From: Rikenella sp031551865
Lineage (GTDB): Bacteria > Bacteroidota > Bacteroidia > Bacteroidales > Rikenellaceae
Assembly: GCA_031551865.1 (NCBI GenBank)
Contig: JAVBMY010000003.1
Coordinates: 62,001 to 126,000 of the forward strand
Length of the DNA stretch: 64,000 nucleotides
Direction: 5' to 3'
Made by a program: the position numbers and the translations under genes. Every line of letters starts with the position of its first letter. The stretch's first letter is position 1. This document shows positions 14,312-23,419 of this stretch, piece by piece. Under the pieces are notes generated by a model. It searched no databases and was not told the DNA's origin. It saw only the letters and a program-made list of their open reading frames with translations.

Positions 14312-17077
14312 TTACCATTTTGCGGGCGGGTCGAAAGTGCCGTCGTCACCCGTCGAAGCATTGTTGCGGCTCTTGATGCAGCGCACGTTGAAGGCGACCG
14401 AGCGGGACGATCCGCTGGTGCCGGTGGCCCCGTCTATGTCGTTGAACCTCCAGCCGTCGGATGAGGTCTCGGGCTGCACTGTGTTTACCGAAGCGCTCCA
14501 GTAGAACCCGTATTTACCGAACGTGACGGGCGAAGACGACACACCGGACTGGCTTCCGGCCCCGGGCGCAGGATAGTAGCCGCCGAAGTTGCAAGTGGCA
14601 CCCATATCAACAAGGGGCAAGGTCCAGCTACCCATATACCAGTCGTCGAGCTTCGGCATGCACCAGCCGGGGGGACAGGGGTCGTAGATGGTTTTATAGT
14701 CGAGCGGGTTGGCCTGCCCGTTATCCCACGATTTTTTGACGTCCGATCCGTCGGATCCGTACCAGCCACTGGCCCCGTAGGGGTACTTCATGGGTTCGCG
14801 CACGGTGGCGGGTAAGTCCATCGGCCCGGGGGTCGAAGGCAGCATCGTCTTCATTACGCCGGGCTGCGTGCAATAACCGAACCCGGGAAACGGGTCTTTG
14901 CGGCCCCACTGGTAGAAAAGGCCCACGGTTTCGGCCCACTGATTGATGTCGAACACGTTGCCGCTCAGGTAAGGCGTGTTGCTGTTGGCGCCCAGGTTAC
15001 GGTCCATCCAGCGTTCGGTGTTGTAATTAACGACGGGTTTCACCCAGATGTGCCAGCTCCAACGGATAACGTCGGCATTCGATGCGTCTTGGGTGGTGAT
15101 GGCGATCACGCCGTTGCCGGTGTCATCGGTTTTGACGAACAGGTAGCCCGCAGCACGTTCGGTACCCGTACGGGTGTAGCGCGAGCGTACGGCGCCGTAG
15201 AGGTCCATCATCTGATTGCCTTCGATGTCGTCGGCCCACAAGAAACGCGAACGGATTTTGGTCATCGCCGGCACCGCTTCGCCCAACTCGGGCACGTCGT
15301 TGGCCCGGTCGACGGGGATCAGCAACCCGCGCGCCGATCGGGGCACGATCATATAGCTGTTCGATTTGACGGCGGGAATATCGTTCGTGTTGCCCGAAAT
15401 GCAGGGGATCTCGACGTCTTTGGTGAGCAAACCCGTGTCGTCGGTAAAGCGTACGGTGAAGTGCTCGACGTTGTCTTTCAGGTTGATGTTCCAGTCGTCG
15501 ATCACGCGGAACGGGACCTCCTGCCACCCGGTGTTTCCGCCGCCCTGAAAACGTCCGAGGGCCCGCACTATCCCGTCGGGGTCGATCAGTTCGGCCGTCC
15601 AGCGGACAGCAGAGCGCACTTCGAAATTTTTGATGTCGCCGTCGAGCATGTAGAGCTCTTCGCGGTCGTATTCGAGCCACGGGTCGGGGCTTTGGCCGAT
15701 CCGTACGGTATAGTTGAGGTTCCCGGCGCGCACGGTGAACTCCGCGGTGCGGGCCAGGGCGCCCGTACCGGTGTTCGGGGCGGCACACACTTTGACCTTG
15801 CGGGTCATCAGGCCGTCTTCGGTGTCGAGGGCAGCGTCGGCGTCGGTAGTGAGGGTAATCCACGCCGGCTGGTTCGAATCGGTGACGAAGATGCCCGCGG
15901 GATGGCTCGATGTGCTTCCGTCGGAATTCTTGCCGTCGTAGTTGGTGGTCATGGTGACCACGGGACTCCCCCCTTCGTTACCGAAGCTGAGGCGGTCGGC
16001 TGATAGTTCCAGGATGTACTGGCCGTCGATGATGATGTTCTGCCTGGCAAGGTCGTAGGCTTTGACCACGGCGTTGAGTTTGGACGGACCTTTGAAGGCG
16101 TCTTCGGGGGTAGTTTCGCCGGGGCCCGTGCACGATTGCACCTCGATGGCGTAGAGATGGTTGCGTTTGATGTCCTCGGAAATGCCGGTCGAGCCGCTGC
16201 CATCGACCTTGACATCGACACGGTAGTAGGTCACCGGGCCGTTGTCGTATTTACCGCCCACCACAATGGCCGTGGCGGCGAGGCGGTCGCCCGAGGCGGG
16301 AATGCCTCCGGCCTCGAAGGTATAAAGTGCGCGGACTATACTGCCTGCCGTGGCGGCGATGTAATTTTCGTCCCAGTATTTATTGATGTTGCCCGCCGGG
16401 ATCCAGGGCCGGCTGACTTTGCTGCCGTCGAAATCGGCGGCTTTATAGGCGATCTGGCCTTTGGTCTTGCGGTTGAAGACCGAGGCGCTGACCACTTCGA
16501 AGTTCGGGGCGATGTTGGTCACATCGAAACGGGCCAGCATACGCAGGATGCCCACCGGCGACGAGAACTGGGTGGTCGAGACGGTGATCTCCTGCTGGTG
16601 GTATCCCACCATCGGGATCGGTTTGCGGCCGGTTCCGTCGGTAGTCCAGACGTCCTGCCCGTCATATTCGAGGGTCAGGGCCGCAAGTACGTCGTCGTAG
16701 GCGTCGTTCTTCCGGGCGAATGTGCCGGAGGCATTGGCCACGAGCACGAACTTCTGTGTTTTACCCGGATAGGCATCGAGGGTCACATCGTAGCCTCCCG
16801 AGCCGTCGGACCGGGCGGCCTGTACCGAAAGCAGGCGGTACGTCCCCGCGCTGTTGTAGTCGAGAAACGAATATACGTCAAGCGTTTGTATCTCGCCCTC
16901 CTGGGGCGCGGTCATGGCTTTGGTGAAGCCATCCTGCACGGCATCGGCCGGCAGGTCGAGCGTGAAGCGTACTTTCAGCCCCCCGCCGGGCTCCACTGCG
17001 GGGCCGGATTCGCGGTGGCAGGCCAGCAGGGTCGCTGCCAGGATAATCGTGGTAAAATAAAGCGTTAAGCGTTTCAT
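14312..17077 (-). CDS. FISUMP-domain lipoprotein, probable pilus tip subunit
   Basis: The 921-residue product has a lipobox (IILAATLLAC) and an N-terminal pilin-like half (TLDVYSFLDYNSAGTY, KFVLVANASGTF, LRMLARFDVTNI). The middle has BACON/Ig-like sections. The C-terminal ~200 residues match the FISUMP (Fibrobacter succinogenes major paralogous) pattern: RWMDRNLGANSN, GLFYQWGRKDPFPGFG, IYDPCPPGWCMPKLDDW and a final AFNVRCIKS. In Bacteroidales, large proteins with a pilin-like N-terminus and a variable C-terminal domain often form the tip. It begins 19 bases after the anchor gene stop and is followed by a second large lipoprotein. Confidence 0.8.
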   Translation of the reverse strand: MKRLTLYFTTIILAATLLACHRESGPAVEPGGGLKVRFTLDLPADAVQDGFTKAMTAPQEGEIQTLDVYSFLDYNSAGTYRLLSVQAARSDGSGGYDVTLDAYPGKTQKFVLVANASGTFARKNDAYDDVLAALTLEYDGQDVWTTDGTGRKPIPMVGYHQQEITVSTTQFSSPVGILRMLARFDVTNIAPNFEVVSASVFNRKTKGQIAYKAADFDGSKVSRPWIPAGNINKYWDENYIAATAGSIVRALYTFEAGGIPASGDRLAATAIVVGGKYDNGPVTYYRVDVKVDGSGSTGISEDIKRNHLYAIEVQSCTGPGETTPEDAFKGPSKLNAVVKAYDLARQNIIIDGQYILELSADRLSFGNEGGSPVVTMTTNYDGKNSDGSTSSHPAGIFVTDSNQPAWITLTTDADAALDTEDGLMTRKVKVCAAPNTGTGALARTAEFTVRAGNLNYTVRIGQSPDPWLEYDREELYMLDGDIKNFEVRSAVRWTAELIDPDGIVRALGRFQGGGNTGWQEVPFRVIDDWNINLKDNVEHFTVRFTDDTGLLTKDVEIPCISGNTNDIPAVKSNSYMIVPRSARGLLIPVDRANDVPELGEAVPAMTKIRSRFLWADDIEGNQMMDLYGAVRSRYTRTGTERAAGYLFVKTDDTGNGVIAITTQDASNADVIRWSWHIWVKPVVNYNTERWMDRNLGANSNTPYLSGNVFDINQWAETVGLFYQWGRKDPFPGFGYCTQPGVMKTMLPSTPGPMDLPATVREPMKYPYGASGWYGSDGSDVKKSWDNGQANPLDYKTIYDPCPPGWCMPKLDDWYMGSWTLPLVDMGATCNFGGYYPAPGAGSQSGVSSSPVTFGKYGFYWSASVNTVQPETSSDGWRFNDIDGATGTSGSSRSVAFNVRCIKSRNNASTGDDGTFDPPAKW

Positions 17078-17096
17078 AGGTCGGAACTCTTAGTAT

Positions 17097-18017
17097 TTAG
17101 TCGAAGCCGGGTTTGGTGCCGGAGTTCGTCCAGGCGGGCAACGCAATGCTGATGTCACCATTGGCGAACGTGATCAGGATGGTAGTAGTCTTGTTGTTCT
17201 GTCCGGTGAGGGTCAGCGAATGGGCGGCGAGGAACTCGGTCAGGCTCACGCTGTGGATCAGCGCACCGTCCGAGACCCTCTTTATATGGATGTAGATCGA
17301 ATTGTCGGTATTGAAGTTCGAGCAGAGGAAGGCGGCGTTGGCCATCGCTCCGTCGGGTGTGGTAATCATCTCTGAGGTTTTCGAGAATGAGGTGGTGGTA
17401 CCACGGCCGAGCGGACACTTGAAGTAGTCGTAACCCGGGGGCAGCCCGGTAATTTCGATGACCGGGCGGGTGGCGTGGGTGGACGAGCCGGGATCATCGA
17501 AGTTTTGTACGTACACATCGATGATGTTATAGGCGCGTGCAAAATCAATAATCTTCTCGACAGCTCCCGTCACGGGGACAGTGAAGGTGAAAGGGGTCGT
17601 GCCGTCGGTCGGCGCGTAGTAGAGCGGCGAACAGCCGAGGTTCGAAGTGAACACCAGGCAGGCATTATCGAGGGTGGTGGTGTAGGTGAGCGAGCAGAGG
17701 CCCGAGGCGGCGTTGCCCCAACAGACCACGGTGTAGGTTCCGGGGTCGAGTTTCAGTTTTGCACCCTGGAATGCGTCGAGTGCATTCTTGTCGACAGTCA
17801 GCTGGGTAACATAGCGTCCCGAGGCGTCGAAAATCACCAGGTCCACTTTGTTGACGTGGGCGGGGAAAATATCGTCGCCGTTGGTATCGGGGTATCTGAA
17901 GTGCAGGGTCACGTCGTTCCCTTCTTTCGGGGGACACCCGTCCAGGCTGTCGTGAATACATCCGGTGAGCGGAAGCGACAGCGATATCAACAGAAATATG
18001 GCCTGTAGGAATCTCAT
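17097..18017 (-). CDS. FimB/Mfa2-like pilus anchor lipoprotein
   Basis: The 306-residue lipoprotein (signal ISLSLPLTGCIHD) resembles the FimB/Mfa2 family, which caps type V pili at the outer membrane and limits their length. The typical start of the mature protein is CIHDSLDGCPP, followed by the strand VNKVDLVIFDASGRYV and the LDPGTYTVVCWGNA motif seen throughout the family. The upstream part of the frame lacks a signal, so the start is placed at 18017. It lies 147 bases after the pilin gene, a gap holding a stem-loop, and 19 bases before the FISUMP gene. Confidence 0.88.
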   Translation of the reverse strand: MRFLQAIFLLISLSLPLTGCIHDSLDGCPPKEGNDVTLHFRYPDTNGDDIFPAHVNKVDLVIFDASGRYVTQLTVDKNALDAFQGAKLKLDPGTYTVVCWGNAASGLCSLTYTTTLDNACLVFTSNLGCSPLYYAPTDGTTPFTFTVPVTGAVEKIIDFARAYNIIDVYVQNFDDPGSSTHATRPVIEITGLPPGYDYFKCPLGRGTTTSFSKTSEMITTPDGAMANAAFLCSNFNTDNSIYIHIKRVSDGALIHSVSLTEFLAAHSLTLTGQNNKTTTILITFANGDISIALPAWTNSGTKPGFD

Positions 18018-18111
18018 TGCGTAGGAGTTAGTTGGCTTTTGTGTTTCGGCGGGCAACCTCGTGGCCCCGGCATGGCGGACAAGGGCTGTTGCGGTTGCTT
18101 GCGGAAGGGGT

Positions 18112-18151
18112 GCTTCGCGGAAGGCCCGACCCTGACGGACCTTCCCGAAGC
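18112..18151 (-). promoter_or_regulatory. Stem-loop between pilin and anchor genes
   Basis: GCTTCGCGGAAGG and CCTTCCCGAAGC pair (one bulged base) in the 147-base gap after the pilin stop codon. There is no T-run on the minus strand. A stem-loop behind a major-subunit gene commonly lowers downstream expression or stabilises the pilin message; that role here is inferred. Confidence 0.5.
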
Positions 18152-18164
18152 GGGGTGGGTGGGT

Positions 18165-19316
18165 TTAGAATCCGGGTTTGATGGCCTGGGTAGTCCAGGT
18201 GAAGGGGGTGACGGTCACTTTCACGCTGGCTTTGGCGGTTTCGGCTTCGTCGCCGGGATCTTTCTCGTCGAATACGAAGTCGCTGGCCGAGATGGTGTAC
18301 ACACAGCCGGGCTTGAACGAAGTGATTTCAACATCGCTCTGGTCGTACCATTTGCCTACGGTGAGGAACTTGGTCCCGGCGAGGTTCAGGCTGGCGGGGG
18401 CTATGCCCGACAGGCTGATGATCAGGTGGGGGACCACGCCGGTACCGGCAGTCGTTTTAGCGGTATTGTTGAACGTACCGGGAACCAGTACGTTGTACGC
18501 CCAGGCACCGTTGGCGGGGGTTTTGGCCAGCGTAGCGCCGCCGAGGCCGGCAATAGCCCAGTCTTTGAGCCAAACCGAAGCTGTGGGATACTGGGTGGTG
18601 TTGTCGCCGTAGATGGTGGCGCCACCCTGGCCGTTGTTGGTCACCACGTTGCTGGCCGAAGCCACGTCGGCGTTGAGTACCATAGCGTTGTAGTAGTTGT
18701 TCACGAAGATACCGTTCAGGTTGAAACCGGTGATGTCGCCGCCGCCGGTCACGCCGGCCAGTTCGATGCGGGCGCAGATCGGGAAGACGCAGATACTGCC
18801 TTCTTTTTCGTTGGTGGCCACAGTAGTCAGGTCGCCTTTACCGTAGAGGGTCACGTTACCGATACCGCCTGCAGCGTTATACTGGCTGCCGGGGGCGGCT
18901 GTTACAGCAAGTACTTCAGAGATCATCGAGGGCGAAGCAGGCAAGGTCGGCGTGTTAGCGACGATATAAACGTTGGCTACGTCACCGGCCACATTGGTGA
19001 GCGACGTACCGCTTTCCATAGCAGTGATATTGAGGTTCGAGCCGTTCACGCCCAGGTCGCCGTTGATGGCGGTGCTGAGGGTATGCGTGCGGCGGATCTG
19101 GCCAGACGAGGTGGTCAGGTAAAGAGTTCCGCTGGTGAAACTCACTACGGGGGTGCCTACGGCGGCTTCGTCGGCTTTACCGGATACCGCCGGTTTTTCG
19201 AGACGGAGGCTCACGTTGACGTTTTCGCCGGTGTACTCACCGCCATTGTCTTTGCTACAGCTTGTGAAAGCCACGGTTACGGCCAGCGCCGCGATGGCAA
19301 AAATGTTCTGTTTCAT
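18165..19316 (-). CDS. Major pilin (FimA/Mfa1-type fimbrillin)
   Basis: The 383-residue product is a lipoprotein precursor (MKQNIFAIAALAVTVAFTSC) of the type V pilin kind. After the signal comes NVNVSLRLEKPAVSGKADE, then the N-terminal domain with VANVYIVANTPTLPAS, then ARIELAGVTGGGDITGFNL, the pattern that leads into the C-terminal domain, and a C-terminal PFTWTTQAIKPGF strand, as expected for donor-strand polymerisation after proteolytic maturation. The sequence is rich in Thr, Ala, Gly and Asn. It follows the DUF3868 gene by 80 bases and is followed by a stem-loop and the anchor gene, which fits the main structural subunit. Confidence 0.82.
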   Translation of the reverse strand: MKQNIFAIAALAVTVAFTSCSKDNGGEYTGENVNVSLRLEKPAVSGKADEAAVGTPVVSFTSGTLYLTTSSGQIRRTHTLSTAINGDLGVNGSNLNITAMESGTSLTNVAGDVANVYIVANTPTLPASPSMISEVLAVTAAPGSQYNAAGGIGNVTLYGKGDLTTVATNEKEGSICVFPICARIELAGVTGGGDITGFNLNGIFVNNYYNAMVLNADVASASNVVTNNGQGGATIYGDNTTQYPTASVWLKDWAIAGLGGATLAKTPANGAWAYNVLVPGTFNNTAKTTAGTGVVPHLIISLSGIAPASLNLAGTKFLTVGKWYDQSDVEITSFKPGCVYTISASDFVFDEKDPGDEAETAKASVKVTVTPFTWTTQAIKPGF

Positions 19317-19396
19317 TTTGATTGGGTTTTTCAGGTTGTTTTTGAATTAATGGTTAAGTTGTCGGGTATATCGTAACTATCAGTTAAAGTTGTGGT

Positions 19397-20875
19397 CTAT
19401 TCTACGGGTGCTTCGAGCTTGTCAAGCTCGGCCAGGTTGGCAACAGCTTCGTCGTTGGCCAGGCTGCAGGCCTTGCGGAAATGCCCGGCGGCCTGCTCGT
19501 AATCGCCCCGGATGGCGCAGATCACGCCCTGGTTGTTCTCGAAGGTGTGGTCGTGGTAGCTCACCTTGTTCAGGTAGGCCTGGGCCGTTTCGGCATCGCC
19601 GCGCACGAGGGCGTTGGCCGCGGCGTTCAGGTTGGCAATGTCGCTCTGCGGGAACTGTTCGGCGGCGGTCACGAACACTTCGGAATACTCGTCGCTGCCG
19701 GGGGTATAGGTTTCGGCGATCAGGAACATCTCATTGAGGCTCAGGAACGACGGGTGGACGCGCAGCAGTTGTTTGCTCTCTTCGAGCGAGAGCGGACGCA
19801 CCGTGTATTTGATCTCGTAGTCCGAGCGGCGGAGTTGCGGGAAGAGGTTAGCCAGCATGTAGCGGTAAGGGTTACCACCCAGCAGGACAGCCAATTTCCG
19901 TTCCCGGACGTCGAAACCATCCGTGCCGCGTACGATGGGGAGTATTTGGTCTTTCGAGGGCATGTCCGACGCGGCGACCAGCTCGTCGAGCGTCGTCCAG
20001 TCTTCGCCCTTGCCCGCCACACGGAACAGTCCGTCGCGCAGGCCGTAGGCGGCTCTGAGGTAATCCTTGAGGGCGGCGGCGCGCTTGCCCGAGAGATTCA
20101 TGTTGGCGGCATAGGTACCCTCGGGCGAGGCGTAACCGTCGATTGCAATCGAGGTGATGGTGGTATAAGGGTCGTCTTTGATTTTCTGGATCAGCGCACC
20201 GATCTTGGCCAGCTCTTCAGCATTGTTCTTATAATCGACCCGGATGGCCGACTTGCCGCTGGCAAAATCGAGATAAGCCTTACCGACTTCGCTGCGACTT
20301 TTGACGGGTTCGGGATAGGGCACTTTGAAACTCACCGCGAAGTTCATGTCCACCAGACGTTCGCGCGGGGGCGGAGGCGGATTACGGTCTTCCATACTGC
20401 GGCCGAGCTGTGCGAACGACACGGGCACGATCACCCCGCCGCATTCCACTTGCTCTTCGCGGATGATGAATTCGGCCTCGCGCATCCACGGCTCATAGGG
20501 GGCCGCGGCGGTATAGCGATAGGTGCGGGCGGCTTTCCGGTCCCCCGCATTGATGGCCTGCCCTACCCCGACGGGGGCGTTTTTCAGGGCCACCAGGCGG
20601 CGGTAGGCTTTGGCGCGGTTCTTACCGTTTATCATCACGGCCGGGAACTCCATCGAGGTTGCGCCACTGCGGAGCGCCGGGGTCAGCAACACGAATGAGC
20701 GTTTCTGCACTTGGGCCGCACCCAGCGAGATCATCATTTCGACGTGTACCGAGTCGCCTTCGAGGTAATAGGCCTCCTGGCTCACGGTCAGGCGGTTCTG
20801 GGCCTGTGCGGGGACAGCGGTCGCCGCCACGGGCAGCAGTAGGGCCGAAAGAAGTATATGTTTCATTCTCATCAT
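19397..20875 (-). CDS. DUF3868 protein with OmpA-like domain and TPR-like tail
   Basis: The 492-residue exported protein (signal ending PAQAQ) begins with the DUF3868 pattern (QEAYYLEGDSVHVEMMISLG, SFVLLTPALRSG), continues with an OmpA/MotB-like peptidoglycan-binding motif (IAIDGYASPEGTYAANMNLS) at about residues 255-285, and ends with tetratricopeptide-like helices (ALVRGDAETAQAYLNKV, AIRGDYEQAAGHFRKA). Such proteins accompany DUF3575 proteins in Bacteroidales pilus loci. It starts 20 bases after the STN-DUF3575 gene. Its likely place is the periplasm, linking the outer-membrane component to the cell wall. An internal ATG at 20866 is an equally good start. Confidence 0.85.
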   Translation of the reverse strand: MMRMKHILLSALLLPVAATAVPAQAQNRLTVSQEAYYLEGDSVHVEMMISLGAAQVQKRSFVLLTPALRSGATSMEFPAVMINGKNRAKAYRRLVALKNAPVGVGQAINAGDRKAARTYRYTAAAPYEPWMREAEFIIREEQVECGGVIVPVSFAQLGRSMEDRNPPPPPRERLVDMNFAVSFKVPYPEPVKSRSEVGKAYLDFASGKSAIRVDYKNNAEELAKIGALIQKIKDDPYTTITSIAIDGYASPEGTYAANMNLSGKRAAALKDYLRAAYGLRDGLFRVAGKGEDWTTLDELVAASDMPSKDQILPIVRGTDGFDVRERKLAVLLGGNPYRYMLANLFPQLRRSDYEIKYTVRPLSLEESKQLLRVHPSFLSLNEMFLIAETYTPGSDEYSEVFVTAAEQFPQSDIANLNAAANALVRGDAETAQAYLNKVSYHDHTFENNQGVICAIRGDYEQAAGHFRKACSLANDEAVANLAELDKLEAPVE

Positions 20876-20895
20876 GGTTCTCTTCTTCGATGGGC

Positions 20896-21915
20896 TTACT
20901 TAATCATGAATATCAGCGACAATCCGGCCTTGGTGGGGCCCCAGTAGTTTTTGGTTTCGCGGGCGATACGGGTACCGCACTTCTCGCAGGGATACTTGTC
21001 GTATTGCAGGCGGGCGTATCCGAGCCCGATTTCGGCTTCGAGCGACCAGCGCTTGCCGAGGATCCAGTGGTAGCCGTACGATAGGCCGCCGCCCGCGAGC
21101 CACCCGTCGAAGCGGTAGTTCTGCATCGTTGCGGAGAAGGGGGGCGAGGGCAGATTGCCCACGTTGTACTCGGCATAGTGGGCATGCGCGCCGAAAAAGT
21201 GGCCGTTGAACGACTCGCAGAGCCACCAGCGAAAGGCGGGCTGCACGAGGAAATGTTTCCACTTGCGGTTGTTCGAGAAATCCCAGCCGTTGTAGCTGAA
21301 CGGGAGGTCGAGGGTGGTCTTGCGGCCGGTGCGGAATTCGACGCCGAGGCTGATGCTGGCCGTAGCGTCGATCAGCAGGTTGGTTTTGAGCGCCACGCGG
21401 GGCGTACCGGTCAGGTTACGGACCACCGGATAATCGCCGCGAGGGGGAAGTACGGGTTCAGGAAGCGGTTCGAGCTCGAAGCGTTGCGTGACGGTAGCAA
21501 TCCCAACCCCTTGGGTAGCTTCCGGAGCTTGTGCCCCTGCCCCGGCATTTTGTGGACGGATCGCAGTGGCGGCTACCGTATTGGTTGCGCGCGGGATGGG
21601 GACGAGGATCACATGGTTGCCGTTCATACGGTAAGTCAGCCCGCGGCCGGCGAGGATCTGGCTGAGCAACTCGCCCGCAGTGCCTTCCGGGGCGATAAGG
21701 GTAATGCTGCGTGTGTCGTCGAGCAATTTGGTGTTGATGCCGATAATCAAGCCGGTCTGGTTCTCGATCTGCCGGAAGGCTTCCCTGATGACCAGCGTAC
21801 GCCCCGAAAGGCTCACCCGTTGCTCTTGGGCCGACAGGTCGGCCGCAGTGAACAGCAGGCACAGCGTGAGCATGAGTTTCGTTGACAAGCCCGATGGCTT
21901 TCCGGATAATTTCAT
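20896..21915 (-). CDS. STN-DUF3575 fusion, outer-membrane protein
   Basis: After a signal peptide (ending DLSAQ), residues 30-105 form an STN (secretin/TonB short N-terminal) domain: VSLSGRTLVIREAFRQIENQ, IIGINTKLL, GLTYRMNGNHVILVP. In TonB-dependent transducers this domain contacts the FecR anti-sigma factor. A Pro-rich linker leads to a DUF3575 domain from about residue 170 (VALKTNLLIDATASISLGVE, RKWKHFLVQPAFRWWLCESF, FDGWLAGGGLSYGYHWILGKRW), which looks like a small outer-membrane barrel. The gene sits 15 bases after fecR and 20 bases before the DUF3868 gene. No SusC-type receptor is in the locus, so this protein probably takes its signalling role. Confidence 0.88.
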   Translation of the reverse strand: MKLSGKPSGLSTKLMLTLCLLFTAADLSAQEQRVSLSGRTLVIREAFRQIENQTGLIIGINTKLLDDTRSITLIAPEGTAGELLSQILAGRGLTYRMNGNHVILVPIPRATNTVAATAIRPQNAGAGAQAPEATQGVGIATVTQRFELEPLPEPVLPPRGDYPVVRNLTGTPRVALKTNLLIDATASISLGVEFRTGRKTTLDLPFSYNGWDFSNNRKWKHFLVQPAFRWWLCESFNGHFFGAHAHYAEYNVGNLPSPPFSATMQNYRFDGWLAGGGLSYGYHWILGKRWSLEAEIGLGYARLQYDKYPCEKCGTRIARETKNYWGPTKAGLSLIFMIK

Positions 21916-21930
21916 TGTTTTAACAAGCTC

Positions 21931-23076
21931 CTAATTAATAGTGGATCTTACTTTTACAGTATCGCCCTCGACCGCAAAGTCGATGCTGTAGGCACTGATT
22001 TCCTGAAGTAACTGCAGGGCGGTGGCGAGGCTCTCGGCGCCGGTGTAGCGGTAGGTGAGCAGCGCTTCTTCATCGAGGGTTCCCTGGGTTTCGACCGTCA
22101 CACCATAGTACCATTCGATGATTTCAAGGACTTTGCCGGCCGTGGTATCGTTGAAGGTAAGCCGTTGGGCGATCCAGGCCGGAAGAGTGTCGTCGGTCTG
22201 TTCGATCGTATATCTCCCGGTTTCGTTTTCGTAGACCAGGCGGCTGCCGGGTAGCAGTGTGACGGGGACGGGGCAGGCGCTGCGGGTACTTTCGGCCTGC
22301 ACACGGCCGGCGTAAAGCGTAACCGTGGTGTAACGGCTACCGGGGTGGGCTTCGACATCGAACTGAGTGCCCAGCACGCGGATATTCAGGTACTCGGTTT
22401 CGACCGTAAAGGGGTGCAGGCTGTCTTTCTCGACCGAAAAATAGGCCTCGCCCTGAAGCGCTACGTGGCGTTGGCCGGCAAATTCGCCGGGGTAACAGAT
22501 TGCGGTGCCAGGAGCGATCAGCAGGGCCGATCCGTCGGCCAGGTCGGCGCGCCCTTGTTGGTCGACCGAGTCGGGCACTGCGCGCCTGATTTGGGTGATT
22601 CTCTCAATCGGCTCGAACTCCGCGGCGGGTTCCGGCGGCCTGAGGGTAGACCAGAGGACTCCGGCCAATACAAGCAATGGAACCACTATGGCAGCCGCTC
22701 TCATCGGCATCATGCGGGACGCAGCGGGTCTGGAAGGCGGCACCGCGCAGTCCGGAAGAACCCGGAGAGGCTCGGGGCTCCCGATCCGGGAGATGCTCCG
22801 GTCGAATGTTTTGTAGTCGGGGTCTGTACTTTCAGGCAAGTCCAGTCGGCGGGCCAGCACTTCGAAAGAACGCAGAGCCGATTCGCCGGGCTGACCGGCA
22901 GGAGACACCCGTTCGTCCCAAAGTTGGCGCAGGGCGGTCGACTTTTCGACAGTCCTCTCCGGATCCAGCAGCCAAGTCCGGAACTCATCGGCGATTTCTT
23001 CCGGAACCGGGTCGGGTTCTTCGAGATAGGCTTCGAAAATGAACAGGGCCCTCTCTATCGATTCTTTGCTGTTCAT
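21931..23076 (-). CDS. FecR-family anti-sigma factor
   Basis: The 381-residue protein holds the partner ECF sigma factor inactive and passes a periplasmic signal across the inner membrane. An N-terminal cytosolic region of about 130 residues is followed by one membrane segment (AAAIVVPLLVLAGVLW), then the periplasmic FecR domain (RADLADGSALLIAPGTAICY, VALQGEAYFSVEKDSLHPF, LGTQFDVEAHPG) and the C-terminal DUF4974 domain (LTFNDTTAGKVLEIIEWYYG). The C-terminal domain resembles STN domains and is the part expected to meet the STN of the next gene. It is separated from the sigma gene by 343 bases in which I recognise nothing. Confidence 0.93.
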   Translation of the reverse strand: MNSKESIERALFIFEAYLEEPDPVPEEIADEFRTWLLDPERTVEKSTALRQLWDERVSPAGQPGESALRSFEVLARRLDLPESTDPDYKTFDRSISRIGSPEPLRVLPDCAVPPSRPAASRMMPMRAAAIVVPLLVLAGVLWSTLRPPEPAAEFEPIERITQIRRAVPDSVDQQGRADLADGSALLIAPGTAICYPGEFAGQRHVALQGEAYFSVEKDSLHPFTVETEYLNIRVLGTQFDVEAHPGSRYTTVTLYAGRVQAESTRSACPVPVTLLPGSRLVYENETGRYTIEQTDDTLPAWIAQRLTFNDTTAGKVLEIIEWYYGVTVETQGTLDEEALLTYRYTGAESLATALQLLQEISAYSIDFAVEGDTVKVRSTIN

Positions 23077-23419
23077 ACGCGGTGGGGTGCAACGAGTGTA
23101 ACAAAAGTGGTGTACTTGCCGGTGTCGCTTGAGTCTGGGCTCCAGAGTGTCTTACTACATATAAGACGGGAAAATGCGACCGGAATCAAAATATTCATCA
23201 TAGTTCATTGATCTTCAGAATACTGGCGAATGTGAAAAAAGCACTCACAGCACAATGAAGGAAGTGACCCCGGGCAAGTGGGTTTGCAGCCGGGGGTCGG
23301 TTACGGAATCGGGTGGGTGGAGAAACTGCCCGGGGCTTCGGGCAGGCGGGGTGACAGCGGAATGCCGTCAGGACTACAGCGGCAGGTCGTCAGAACCATA
23401 GCGCCGGAAGTCGTTAAGA
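23077..23419. other. Gap between sigma and anti-sigma genes
   Basis: No coding or RNA gene was recognised here. The gap is unusually long for a sigma/FecR pair, so fecR and the downstream genes may have their own promoter, possibly one used by this sigma factor. No motif was identified. Confidence 0.4.
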
